Source: Cohnella silvisoli
GTDB lineage: Bacteria; Bacillota; Bacilli; Paenibacillales; Paenibacillaceae
Assembly (NCBI RefSeq): GCF_021190915.1
Contig: NZ_JAIOAP010000019.1
Coordinates: forward strand, 101,917 to 165,916
Direction: 5' to 3'
DNA length: 64,000 nt
Shown here piece by piece: positions 41,010 through 50,312 of the stretch; the stretch's first letter is position 1, and the number at the start of each line of letters is the position of its first letter. The notes beneath the pieces were generated by a model that worked only from the letters and a program-made list of their open reading frames with translations, was not told where the DNA came from and did no database searches. Position numbers and translations under genes: made by a program.

Positions 41010-43208
41010 TCATTGCATCATCCGTTGCACGGAAAAAATATCTTTAACGCGCTTGATTTTATCAACAACCGATTGTAAATGATCCTTATTGCGAATAAGG
41101 ATGGTCATGTGCATGATCGCCATCTTGTTCTTATCGGAACGTCCGGATACGGCGGAGATGTTCGTCTTGCTCTCCGAGACGGCTTGCAGCACTTCATTTA
41201 ACAGGCCGCGCCGGTCATGTCCCAGAATCTCGATCTCGACGCTGTAATTGGACTCGACCGCTGATTCCCAATCTACTTCAATAACGCGAGCGGCTTCTTC
41301 TCCGTCTTCCGCCGTCGGAATATTAGGACAATCCGTCCGATGGACTGAAACACCGCGTCCGCGCGTAATATACCCGATGATATCGTCACCGGGTACCGGA
41401 TTGCAGCAACGGGCGAATCGAACGAGCAGATTATCGACGCCTTTAACGCTTACGCCGGCTGCCTTATTCCTGCGCTCTGCGGATGCGGTTGTTGATGGAG
41501 CCTTCATTTCCTTCACTTCTGCGGTCAGCTGAATTTGCTGCGCTTCTTCGGCTTCCTTGCGCAGTTTCTCCGTCAGCTTCGTACAGATTTGAGCAGCCGT
41601 TATTCCGCCGAAACCGATGGCCGACATCATGTCTTCCATGTCATTGAACGTGAATTTTTTCGCCGCTTCCTGGAGCTTATCTTCCGTCATCCATTCATGA
41701 GGCTCTAAGCCAAGCCGCTTCAGCTCGCGCTCCAGCAGCTCCTTGCCTTTATCTACGCTCTCTTCTCGCTGCTCCTTCTTGAACCATTGGCGAATTTTGC
41801 TTCTAGCGTGCGAAGACTGCGCAATTTTCAACCAATCTTGACTCGGCCCATAGGAGTGCTTAGAAGTAAGAATCTCGACGATATCGCCGGTTTTGAGCTT
41901 ATGGTCAAGCGGAACTATGCGACCGTTAACCTTCGCGCCAATCGTTCGATTGCCGACTTCGGTATGAACGCGGAACGCGAAATCAAGCGGGACGGATCCC
42001 GCAGGCAGCTCGAACACTTCGCCTTTCGGCGTAAACACGAATACGAGATCGGTGAAAAAGTCCATTTTCAGCGATTCCATGAACTCTGCCGCATCCCGGG
42101 TTTCCTGCTGCAGCTCGATGATTTCGCGGAACCAATTCATCTTGTCCCCGAAGCTGCCCGGCGCTACTCCGGCGTTGTTGCCATCCTTGTAAGCCCAATG
42201 CGCGGCGATTCCGATTTCGCTCGTCCTGTGCATATCCCAAGTTCGGATTTGCACTTCGGTCGGTTCCCCCGTCGAGCCTACGATAGTCGTATGCAAGGAC
42301 TGGTACATGTTCGCTTTAGGCATGGCGATATAGTCCTTAAACCGTCCCGGCATAGGCTTCCATAACGTATGAATGATGCCAAGCGTCGCATAACAATCCT
42401 TGACGTTATCCACGAGAATGCGGATGGCCAACAGATCGTAAATTTCGTTAAATTGCTTGTTGCGGCTCGACATTTTTTTATAAACGCTGTAAATATGTTT
42501 CGGCCTTCCGGAAATATCTCCTTGAATGCCCATTTCCTCGAGCTTCTCCCGAATTCGATCGATCAACTCGGTAATGTGCTGCTCCCGTTCCGTCCGTTTC
42601 ATCTTCATCAGGTGGGCGATCCGGTAGTATTGCTGCGGATTGAGAAAACGAAGCGCGATATCCTCCATTTCCCACTTTATCGCGCTAATTCCGAGCCTGT
42701 GAGCGATCGGGCAGAAAATTTCTAGCGTCTCATGCGCGATGCGGCGCTGGCTTTCCTCCGATTGGAACTTAAGCGTGCGCATATTGTGCAGGCGGTCGGC
42801 CAATTTAATGAGAATAACTCGGATATCGTTAGCCATGGCTACGAACATTTTGCGATAATTTTCGTTCTGCTGCTCTTCTTTGGATTGGAATTGAATTCGT
42901 TCCAGCTTCGTCAAACCATCGACAAGGCCGGCTAACGTTTCGCCGAAGCGGCTGCGCAAATCGTCGACCGTTACGTTCGTGTCTTCGACAACATCATGAA
43001 GCAAAGCTGCCATAACCGTAACGACATCCATCTGCATACCCATGCAAATTTCGGCAACGGCCACGGGGTGTAAAATATAAGGTTCACCGGATTTACGAAC
43101 CTGACCGCGATGAGCTTCCTCGGCAAATTCATAAGCTTCCCGGATTTTTTGCAAATCTTGCTCTTTCATATACGTAGTTGCTTTCTCGAGAAGTAGCTCC
43201 ATGCCCAT
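41010..43208 (-). CDS. relA: Bifunctional (p)ppGpp synthetase/hydrolase Rel
   Basis: A 732-residue RSH enzyme controlling the stringent response. HD hydrolase domain (HPVAVAEICMGMQ, AALLHDVVEDT) and synthetase domain (GRFKDYIAMPKANMYQSLHT, with the RFKD type of bifunctional Rel), then TGS (VFTPKGEVFELPAGSVPLDF), Zn-finger/CC region (FARCCNPVPGDDIIGYIT) and ACT at the end. The start at 43208 follows AAAGGA by seven bases; the frame extends upstream without a site. A terminator separates it from apt. Confidence 0.96.
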   Translation of the reverse strand: MGMELLLEKATTYMKEQDLQKIREAYEFAEEAHRGQVRKSGEPYILHPVAVAEICMGMQMDVVTVMAALLHDVVEDTNVTVDDLRSRFGETLAGLVDGLTKLERIQFQSKEEQQNENYRKMFVAMANDIRVILIKLADRLHNMRTLKFQSEESQRRIAHETLEIFCPIAHRLGISAIKWEMEDIALRFLNPQQYYRIAHLMKMKRTEREQHITELIDRIREKLEEMGIQGDISGRPKHIYSVYKKMSSRNKQFNEIYDLLAIRILVDNVKDCYATLGIIHTLWKPMPGRFKDYIAMPKANMYQSLHTTIVGSTGEPTEVQIRTWDMHRTSEIGIAAHWAYKDGNNAGVAPGSFGDKMNWFREIIELQQETRDAAEFMESLKMDFFTDLVFVFTPKGEVFELPAGSVPLDFAFRVHTEVGNRTIGAKVNGRIVPLDHKLKTGDIVEILTSKHSYGPSQDWLKIAQSSHARSKIRQWFKKEQREESVDKGKELLERELKRLGLEPHEWMTEDKLQEAAKKFTFNDMEDMMSAIGFGGITAAQICTKLTEKLRKEAEEAQQIQLTAEVKEMKAPSTTASAERRNKAAGVSVKGVDNLLVRFARCCNPVPGDDIIGYITRGRGVSVHRTDCPNIPTAEDGEEAARVIEVDWESAVESNYSVEIEILGHDRRGLLNEVLQAVSESKTNISAVSGRSDKNKMAIMHMTILIRNKDHLQSVVDKIKRVKDIFSVQRMMQ

Positions 43209-43332
43209 GCCGAATTCCTTTCCGCCGGCGCCATACACCGGGAGTTTCCCCTGAAGTTATTGCTACCATTATGCCTCTTAGCGGCGGGAAACGTCAACCT
43301 TGGTACGATAGGAGTAACACCCCGGGCAAAAA

Positions 43333-43376
43333 AACAGGACCTCCCGACAGTCGTTTGACTGCATGAGCGTCCTGTT
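43333..43376 (-). terminator. apt terminator
   Basis: AACAGGAC pairs with GTCCTGTT, with inner GCAGTC/GACTGT stem, followed by TTTTTTG on the minus strand. Confidence 0.8.
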
Positions 43377-43417
43377 CATGTATGAGCTTCTATTCAAATC
43401 AACTAAGCGACATTGTT

Positions 43418-43930
43418 CTAGTAAGTGACAAGGGAAACGACGTCGATTCCCGACAATTTCTCGCGGCCCGTCAAATAGCTAAGCTCGATCAAGAACGCGG
43501 CGCCCACGATCTCGCCTCCGAGTTGGGTAATCAGATCGATCGAGGTTGCGATCGTTCCGCCTGTCGCAAGCAGATCGTCGGCGATCAGCACCTTTTGCCC
43601 GGGCTTGATGGAGTCGCTGTGGATAGCAAGTTTGTCTTTGCCGTATTCGAGGTCATAAGCGGCTTCCACCGTATTTCCCGGCAACTTCCCGCTCTTGCGA
43701 ATCGGAACGAAGCCAATTCCAAGCGCAAGCGCCAGCGGAGCACCGATGACGAAGCCGCGAGCTTCAGGCCCCGCGATGAGATCGATCTCTTTGTCTTTAA
43801 CAAGCTCTTTCAAAGCGTCGATAGCTGCGCGATATGCAGCCCCGTCTTTAAGCAGCGTCGTAATATCCTTAAACCGAATGCCCGGCTGCGGAAAATCGGG
43901 AATAACCCGGATATAGTCTTTGAAATCCAT
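43418..43930 (-). CDS. apt: Adenine phosphoribosyltransferase
   Basis: A 170-residue enzyme, the B. subtilis length; it salvages adenine with PRPP to AMP. Motifs: PDFPQPGIRFKDITTLL at the start, GPEARGFVIGAPLA, and the PRPP loop VLIADDLLATGGTI. The ATG at 43930 is ten bases after AAAAGGAG; earlier ATGs in the frame sit on the ribosome site. 79 bases after recJ. Confidence 0.96.
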   Translation of the reverse strand: MDFKDYIRVIPDFPQPGIRFKDITTLLKDGAAYRAAIDALKELVKDKEIDLIAGPEARGFVIGAPLALALGIGFVPIRKSGKLPGNTVEAAYDLEYGKDKLAIHSDSIKPGQKVLIADDLLATGGTIATSIDLITQLGGEIVGAAFLIELSYLTGREKLSGIDVVSLVTY

Positions 43931-44009
43931 GGATATCATGCTCCTTTTCTGTATCACGAACAGCATTATACACTTTTTCCCCGTCTCTTGGCTACCAAAT
44001 CGGACGATT

Positions 44010-46442
44010 TTACACCGACGTAGAATGGCATGCCGAAAACCAAAGGTGGAGCTCTTCTGTCGTCATGTGCGCCAATCTCAATCCATCGAACTGTTCACGG
44101 GCTTTACGATATCGCGTAGAATCGTCTAATTCCCTGCGCGGCGGCTCGGCAACGATCTTGCGCGATGCTCCGTCCGCGGCTATAAAACCAAGTTCTATGA
44201 ATACTTCGTGCACCATCCGTAAGGTGGACAAAGGCCATCCGGTTAGGGAAGCCGTTTCCTGGACGAACCCTTCCGGACTATCGAGCCAAGCTCCCCGCTT
44301 GCGGCACATTCCATAAATTTCGGCAAAATGTTTGCGCTCCGGGAAAGCCGGAACAATGTCGCCAGCCTGGCGTGCATCCCCGACTTCATGGAATAAAGTG
44401 ACGACCTCTCCTCCTCTTTCGGGAGCAAGCCATTGTTTCAGCGTCCTAACTTCCTGGTCGTTTGCGGGGAAACCTAGCATAATCAAATGGCGCCAATCGC
44501 TTAGCGGATTTGCACGGAGCTCCGATGATGCGGCTGTTTGCGTGACGGTACGAATATCGATCCAACTATCCGTGTATAAGCTTATCGGGATTTCGGCATG
44601 TCCGAATCTAGAAGTCGCTTCCCTTAATAGAGCCGTCGAAGCACAGCCTATGACCAAACCGGAGGGCTGATTCATAACGAGACTCTCCACGGCAGGCCAC
44701 CAATTGCGTTCTTTGCGCCTATCATTCAATTGAAGGTGCTGAGATCGAAAATCCTGGAACATAAGCTGGGCTTTCCGGTTTCCGTTCCATTCATTGACCG
44801 ATAGTTCGCCGAGCAAATCGACGCGAATTCCCGGTGCCAAACGATCCCTGTACTCGCCCATGCCGAATCCAACAGCTTCGATCGTCTGACCGGCTTGCTC
44901 TATCGTAATGCGCAAATGTTTGCTTTCTTTGCCCATCGTCCGGCTCTCGCGAATTAAAACATCTTGAATAACGATACGCGGAGTCGGATTTCCGTTGCCG
45001 AAAGGTTCCAATCGGGCCAATTGTTCAATGGCTTTGAGCGTAATGTCCTGAAGGGAAATGCTGAGATCGACCCGACGCTTCGGCTGCCAATGTTCCGCGC
45101 TCAGCCATTGATCCGCCAATATGTGGAGACGTTCGCTCAGCTCCCCTAATTTGTCCTGGCTAATTGTCATACCCGCGGCCGCTTGATGGCCGCCGTAATG
45201 CTCCATCAAATCCGTGCATTCCGTTAGAGCGGCATACAGATCAAAACCGTCAATCGATCGCGCCGATCCTTTGCATAACCCCGTTTCCGAATCGGTTGCC
45301 AGAATGATGACAGGCTGATAGTATCGCTCCACCAGCTTGGATGCGACGAGCCCGGCAATCCCCGCATTCCAGCCCGCTTTCGCGAGTACGATCACATTCA
45401 TCGGTCTATCGCCCGCAGCCGAGCAGCAGCTCTGCCACATGGAATCCGCTTCGATAACCGTCTGCTCAACCAACTCTTGGCGCTCAACGTTCAATCCGTC
45501 CAATTCGTTCGCCAGCAGCTCAGCTTCTTCTTCCGCGACCGCCGCGAGCAGCTTTACCGCTCTATCTGCATGGTCTAACCGTCCGCCCGCATTTAGTCTT
45601 GGGGCCAAAGAAAAGCCAATGCGTCCGCTGGTCAGATCCTCGGGTTTGACTCCGGACACTTTAGCGAGCGCGCGGATTCCGACAATGGGCGATCGTCGCA
45701 TTTGCTCCAAGCCAAGGCGCGCGATAACTCGATTCTCCCCCGTTAGAGGCATGAGGTCCGCGATTGTGCCGATAGCCGCCAAGTCGGCATATTCAAGAAC
45801 GGGTCGGCCTAACATGGCATGCGCGAGTTTGAAAACGACACCCGCTCCGCAGAGTCCCTTAAAGGGATACGGACAATCCTTTTGTTTGGGATTTACGAGA
45901 GCCGCTGCTTCCGGCAACACCTCCGGAGGCTCGTGATGATCGGTTACAACGACATCGATTCCTTGTTGCGCAGCATATGCGATTTGATCCACCGCGCTTA
46001 TTCCGTTATCTACCGTAATAAGCAGGTTAACCCCCGCTTCCGCGGCCTTATCGATCGCTCCAAGGTTGAGTCCATATCCCTCGCGGCTCCTATGCGGGAT
46101 GTATGTATCGAAATTCGCGCCCAGCTCAGTAAGCAAACGAATCATCAATGCGGTAGAGCTTACGCCATCCGCATCATAGTCGCCGTAAACGCGAATTCGT
46201 TCTCCGCTTGTTATAGCATAAGAAATGCGGCCTACGGCTTCCTTCATCCCCTTCATCTCGAACGGGTCCAGCAGTTGCCACGCGTCCGCTTCCAAAAATG
46301 CCGACGTTTGCTCCAGAGAAGACCAGCCCCGGGCTGACAATACGCCTGCCGCAAGACGGCTTACGTTCAAACCTTTCATAAGCGCCGCGACTTGCTCTTC
46401 GTCGAGCGAAGGCAGATCCCATCTGTATTTAGACTTGATCAT
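44010..46442 (-). CDS. recJ: Single-stranded-DNA-specific exonuclease RecJ
   Basis: A 810-residue 5'-3' exonuclease. DHH phosphoesterase motifs: VYGDYDADGVSSTALM (motif I), TVDNGISAVDQI, VTDHHEPPEVLPEA, GLCGAGVVFKLA; DHHA1 motif YGGHQAAAGMTI; then an OB domain and a C-terminal ~230-residue Bacillus-type domain of unknown role. ATG at 46442 is six bases after AAGGGAG. It functions in RecFOR-type repair and mismatch repair. Confidence 0.95.
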   Translation of the reverse strand: MIKSKYRWDLPSLDEEQVAALMKGLNVSRLAAGVLSARGWSSLEQTSAFLEADAWQLLDPFEMKGMKEAVGRISYAITSGERIRVYGDYDADGVSSTALMIRLLTELGANFDTYIPHRSREGYGLNLGAIDKAAEAGVNLLITVDNGISAVDQIAYAAQQGIDVVVTDHHEPPEVLPEAAALVNPKQKDCPYPFKGLCGAGVVFKLAHAMLGRPVLEYADLAAIGTIADLMPLTGENRVIARLGLEQMRRSPIVGIRALAKVSGVKPEDLTSGRIGFSLAPRLNAGGRLDHADRAVKLLAAVAEEEAELLANELDGLNVERQELVEQTVIEADSMWQSCCSAAGDRPMNVIVLAKAGWNAGIAGLVASKLVERYYQPVIILATDSETGLCKGSARSIDGFDLYAALTECTDLMEHYGGHQAAAGMTISQDKLGELSERLHILADQWLSAEHWQPKRRVDLSISLQDITLKAIEQLARLEPFGNGNPTPRIVIQDVLIRESRTMGKESKHLRITIEQAGQTIEAVGFGMGEYRDRLAPGIRVDLLGELSVNEWNGNRKAQLMFQDFRSQHLQLNDRRKERNWWPAVESLVMNQPSGLVIGCASTALLREATSRFGHAEIPISLYTDSWIDIRTVTQTAASSELRANPLSDWRHLIMLGFPANDQEVRTLKQWLAPERGGEVVTLFHEVGDARQAGDIVPAFPERKHFAEIYGMCRKRGAWLDSPEGFVQETASLTGWPLSTLRMVHEVFIELGFIAADGASRKIVAEPPRRELDDSTRYRKAREQFDGLRLAHMTTEELHLWFSACHSTSV

Positions 46443-46481
46443 ATGATGCTCCCTTCCCCATCCGGACGTATTACACAAACA

Positions 46482-46508
46482 AATCCGCCGGCAAAATAGC
46501 GGCGGATT
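46482..46508 (-). terminator. Terminator of the CDF transporter gene
   Basis: Perfect stem AATCCGCCG/CGGCGGATT, loop of nine, followed by TTGTTTG on the minus strand. Confidence 0.75.
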
Positions 46509-46542
46509 GAATTTAACGATCAGCTAGCATAAGAAATATTCA

Positions 46543-47484
46543 TTATTGCAAAAGCGAGGAAAGCTCCTCTTCGTGATGATTGGACTTATAAGGAAAACCA
46601 GGATCGTAAGGCTGAACCTGCACGTTCGCGTCCATAATATGCAGAAACCGTTTGGTCAACTGACGACGGACGCGATGGGCGATGTCTTGCCCTTCGAATA
46701 CGCTTATTCTCGGATTTACCCGGATGACGACGTCGAGTATGATGTAATGCCCGTGCTCTCTGGCCTTCACCTCGTCCACGGCGACGACTCCTTCTACCCT
46801 TTGTACGGCTTCCAAGAGCGTCTGAGCATCCGTTTCATCCAACGCGCCGCGGTCGGATGTACGCAATACATCAGCCGTCATCCGGTATCCCATACGTACG
46901 ACAAACACAGAAATAACCAATCCTGCGGCTGGATCCAGCACGTATAAGTAAGGCATATCGTAGAGGTCTCCCACGACGGCGCCCGAAGTTCCGACCAACG
47001 CGGTCAAGGAAGCAAATATATCCGAACGATTATCTACGGTTCGATCTCCGCGAATTCCGCATTTGCTATCCCGGCTTCGTTTGTATCGGACGAGCCCTTC
47101 TCTAACGCCGATTCCCGCAGCGATAACGATAACGGCTCCCACTCCCGGCGCTTCATCCACTCCGTTAGCGACGGAGCGAACCGAGGAAATGCCGATTTCG
47201 ATGCCGCCAACGAGCAGCATAGCCGATAAAACGATTACGACGGCGGATTCCGGCTTCTGGCGGGGCGATCCCGTTGAATTCGGATCGACTCGCGCTTTGC
47301 GAATGCCTAGATATGAGGTTACTGAACCTGCGCAATCGGCCGCCGATTGGCAAGCATCCGCGAGCAAAGCTTTACTGCCCGTCAGCCAACCGACCGTGCC
47401 TTTTACAATAGACAAGCCGAGCAGCCCCCACAGGGAAACCAGAGCACCGCGTTCCGCTGAGACCGAACGTTGTTCCATTGCCAT
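46543..47484 (-). CDS. Cation diffusion facilitator (CDF) metal transporter
   Basis: A 313-residue protein with six membrane helices (residues about 13-215) and a cytoplasmic C-terminal ferredoxin-like domain (VQRVEGVVAVDEVKAREHGH). The metal site on helix II reads LLADACQSAADC, in place of the usual HxxxD, and helix V has DNRSDIFASL. These Asp-based sites resemble Mn/Fe-type CDFs (YtfD/MntE-like) more than zinc exporters; the metal is uncertain. ATG follows AAAGGAG by eight bases. 23 bases after secF, so part of the secDF transcript; B. subtilis has yrvC/yrvD in this area. Confidence 0.85.
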   Translation of the reverse strand: MAMEQRSVSAERGALVSLWGLLGLSIVKGTVGWLTGSKALLADACQSAADCAGSVTSYLGIRKARVDPNSTGSPRQKPESAVVIVLSAMLLVGGIEIGISSVRSVANGVDEAPGVGAVIVIAAGIGVREGLVRYKRSRDSKCGIRGDRTVDNRSDIFASLTALVGTSGAVVGDLYDMPYLYVLDPAAGLVISVFVVRMGYRMTADVLRTSDRGALDETDAQTLLEAVQRVEGVVAVDEVKAREHGHYIILDVVIRVNPRISVFEGQDIAHRVRRQLTKRFLHIMDANVQVQPYDPGFPYKSNHHEEELSSLLQ

Positions 47485-47507
47485 CAGAACCACTCCTTTC
47501 CTGATGT

Positions 47508-48425
47508 TTAAGGCGTGCTTTGCGGTTTGACAGCTACTTTCTTAAGCGGTTGCTTCTTCTTCAGATACAACCAAAGTTGGCTTGCGATGAAGATGGAAGA
47601 ATAAGCGCCGCTTGCTAAGCCGAAAATCATAGCTAGCGAGAACAATTTAATCGACGAGCTGCCGAAGATGAACAAACAAAGGGCTGCAACCAATACGGTA
47701 ATAACCGTATTAATGGAACGGGCCAGCGTCTGCCAAATGCTGTCGTTAACCAATCTGTCCAAATCCGCGCCCGATTTGATTTTGGCGAACCGCAGATTTT
47801 CCCGGATCCGGTCGAAAATAACGATCGTATCGTTGATGGAATAACCGACAATGGTTAAGACGGCCAAGATGAAGGGCAAGTTCACTTCCAATTGGAAGAT
47901 GGAGAACAAGCAGATAACGAACAAGGCATCGTACAATAGCGACGCGATCGCCGAAATCGCGAACCTCCACTCGAATCGAATGCTCACGTAGATAACGATA
48001 CCTAAGCATGCTACGGCTAGACCGATCAATGCGTTCGTCTGCTGCTCGCGGGCGATGTCAACGTCTACGATATTTACTTCGTAGGAGGCGTCTTTATCGA
48101 TCTGCGCGCTGAAATCCGTTTTGAATTTCTTTTCTTGCTGCTCATTGAGCGCTTCTTTGAACCGAATGGAGTCCCGGTTCTGCGCAGAGGTGAGCGTGTA
48201 CTCTCCTAGCTTCTGTTCATCTAGGAAGGCTCTAACTTTAGTATCGTCCAACGGTTTAGACGTAGAAATATCGATCGACGTCCCCGAACTGAAGTCGATT
48301 CCGTAGTTTAAACCTTTAATTCCGAGCATGACCAAACCGATCAGCAATACGACGGCGGAGATGGTCAGAAAGCGACGGCTTGTTTTAACAAAGTCGAAAT
48401 TTCGTTTAGAGCGCACCGATTTCAC
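47508..48425 (-). CDS. secF: Protein translocase subunit SecF
   Basis: A 305-residue RND-like membrane protein, six helices. Family features: FDFVKTSRRFLTISAV, GLNYGIDFSSGTSIDIS (SecF D-G-G region, here GIDFSSGT), TIVGYSINDTIVIFDRIREN in helix 4 and ARSINTVITVLVAAL. With SecD it uses the proton force to complete secretion. It overlaps secD by 20 bases. Confidence 0.95.
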   Translation of the reverse strand: MKSVRSKRNFDFVKTSRRFLTISAVVLLIGLVMLGIKGLNYGIDFSSGTSIDISTSKPLDDTKVRAFLDEQKLGEYTLTSAQNRDSIRFKEALNEQQEKKFKTDFSAQIDKDASYEVNIVDVDIAREQQTNALIGLAVACLGIVIYVSIRFEWRFAISAIASLLYDALFVICLFSIFQLEVNLPFILAVLTIVGYSINDTIVIFDRIRENLRFAKIKSGADLDRLVNDSIWQTLARSINTVITVLVAALCLFIFGSSSIKLFSLAMIFGLASGAYSSIFIASQLWLYLKKKQPLKKVAVKPQSTP

Positions 48426-49683
48426 TCTCCTTTACGCCATATTGCGTTGATTTATCGAAATAACCGCTTTTGATCAACAGAGTAAGCAGGTAACGCGGGA
48501 GGAATACGTTCGTCGCGATATTAACGACGATACTGGCGATCAATACGATCGCGAAGCTTTTAACCATTCCATGACCCATGAAATAAAGCACCGATCCGGC
48601 AATAATCGTTGTAATGTGTGCATCGATAATTGTCCGGAAGCTGTTCTTGGCTCCCGCCCGCAGCGAGGAGGAAATCGTTTTGCCGCTGCGAAGCTCGTCT
48701 TTGATCCGCTCTGCCGTAATGATGTTCGAATCGACGGCAATTCCGATACCCAGCACGAACGCTGCGATGCCCGGAAGCGTTAAAGTTGCTCCCATTAAAT
48801 AGAAGACGCCGAGCAACAACCAGACGAACACGATCAGGCAGATGCTGGCAACGACTCCAGGTAAGCGATAGAAATAGAGCATAAACAATAGAATAAGCAC
48901 GGAGGCGAGTACGCCCGCGAACAACGTATCATGCAACGATTGCTTACCGAGCGTAGCGCCGACGCTTTGCGTATATTTCTCGGTAATTTTAAGCGGCAAT
49001 GCGCCTAGGTTGATAACGTCTGCTAAATCCTGGGCTTTCTGTCTCGTTTCCTGACCGCTGATTACCGCCGTGCCGTCGGTTAAAGGCTGCTCAACGACAG
49101 GATCCGATTTCATATCTTCATCTAGGAAAATGGCCAGACGTTTCCCTACAAGATCGGTGGAAACTTTAGCTAACTTAGATTTATCGTTTACTTCGATCCG
49201 CACTAAAGGCTGGTTCAAATTGTTGTATTCTACTTTGGCAGCCCCTTCTTTGAAATCCCTGCCAAGTAATTCGACTTTGCAATAAGTAGTACTGTCCTTA
49301 CAGCCTGTAGCGCTGCGGAATTGAAGCTCTGCGGGTCTTTTCATTACATCGCGGATTTTCTGAATCGCATCGTCGCGCTCTTTGTCCGTCGTTCCGGTAG
49401 CAACGGCGATTTTTAACCGAATCCGGTTTTTGCCTTCCGTCGTAACTTCCGGTTCCGCAACATTCGATTTGTTCGCCCGTTTTTCAAGACTAAGGGCCGT
49501 TTGTTTCAGCGCTTCTTTCGTAACCGCTTCGCCTTCCGTTAGCGGATGCGCCTCATACAGGATTTCAATGCCGCCTTTCAGGTCGAGCCCAAGCTTCGTT
49601 CCGTTCAGTAGTCCGGGGGTCAAAAATGCCATGATCCCGAAACTAACGAGAACAACGAGCACGAAAGCCACTAGTCGTTTCAT
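48406..49683 (-). CDS. secD: Protein translocase subunit SecD
   Basis: A 425-residue partner of SecF. LGLDLKGGIEILYEA after helix 1 is the SecD signature; a periplasmic P1 domain (residues about 55-240) precedes helices 2-6, with LPGIAAFVLGIGIAVDSNII in helix 4 carrying the conserved Asp. B. subtilis has a fused SecDF; here they are separate genes. A terminator lies between comN and this gene, so secD has its own promoter, not identified. Confidence 0.95.
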   Translation of the reverse strand: MKRLVAFVLVVLVSFGIMAFLTPGLLNGTKLGLDLKGGIEILYEAHPLTEGEAVTKEALKQTALSLEKRANKSNVAEPEVTTEGKNRIRLKIAVATGTTDKERDDAIQKIRDVMKRPAELQFRSATGCKDSTTYCKVELLGRDFKEGAAKVEYNNLNQPLVRIEVNDKSKLAKVSTDLVGKRLAIFLDEDMKSDPVVEQPLTDGTAVISGQETRQKAQDLADVINLGALPLKITEKYTQSVGATLGKQSLHDTLFAGVLASVLILLFMLYFYRLPGVVASICLIVFVWLLLGVFYLMGATLTLPGIAAFVLGIGIAVDSNIITAERIKDELRSGKTISSSLRAGAKNSFRTIIDAHITTIIAGSVLYFMGHGMVKSFAIVLIASIVVNIATNVFLPRYLLTLLIKSGYFDKSTQYGVKESEIGAL

Positions 49684-49753
49684 CTCTATTGCGGTCCCCT
49701 TTCGATTCTCAATGTTCCTATTATACCTACGTCGTTAAAAGGAAGTCAAAAAG

Positions 49754-49779
49754 AAAGCCTTCCCGCTAGGAGAAGACTT
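49754..49779 (-). terminator. comN terminator
   Basis: AAGTCTTCTCC pairs with GGGAAGGCTTT on the minus strand with small mismatches, followed by CTTTTTG. Confidence 0.65.
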
Positions 49780-49795
49780 CAACTACATACCCTTA

Positions 49796-50113
49796 TCATT
49801 TGCGAATTTCGCCCCTGTACATGCTTAAAGTAATGAAATTCATGAACTGCGTCACCTTAAGGGATAAAATGTCGTTAACCATTTCATATAGAGGAGGGGT
49901 GCCTTTTTTGTGATATTTATCGCTTACGCACTCCCATACGTCGGCCCCCGTCACCTGTTCATATCCAATTAAATGAAATTCCTCGGCTTTGCTAAGACAC
50001 AACTGCTCAATCGTCTCGTTCATCTCGAACTCGGTCAATTCGGTCAATTCGGTCATTTCGGTCTCGGCAGCTTTAACCTCGTCGTTCGGCAATTTCTCAT
50101 CATGCTCTTCCAC
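49796..50113 (-). CDS. comN: ComN-like post-transcriptional regulator
   Basis: A 105-residue protein. The C-terminal 75 residues match ComN of B. subtilis: LCLSKAEEFHLIGYEQVTGA, VWECVSDKYHKKG and VNDILSLKVTQFMNFITLSM. ComN binds comE mRNA and affects its localisation. The N-terminus contains short ELTELTE repeats from tandem TTCGGTCAA units (50034-50060). I chose the GTG at 50113, ten bases after GGAGGG. Divergent from spoVB. Confidence 0.85.
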   Translation of the reverse strand: MEEHDEKLPNDEVKAAETEMTELTELTEFEMNETIEQLCLSKAEEFHLIGYEQVTGADVWECVSDKYHKKGTPPLYEMVNDILSLKVTQFMNFITLSMYRGEIRK

Positions 50114-50312
50114 CTGTAAAAATCCCTCCTGGCCTGGCGAATGTGCGTTAAACCGAATGTTGCTCTTTATGTATTTCTCCACTTAACCCTAAATTCCTGC
50201 CAATGGCATGAACATGGACAACCATCGCATACATATGAGCAACAAGCAAAACGGCTTCGCCGTCCTTGGAACCAATCGTTGGACTAACCCATCTGAGGGA
50301 AGAGGGATTTAT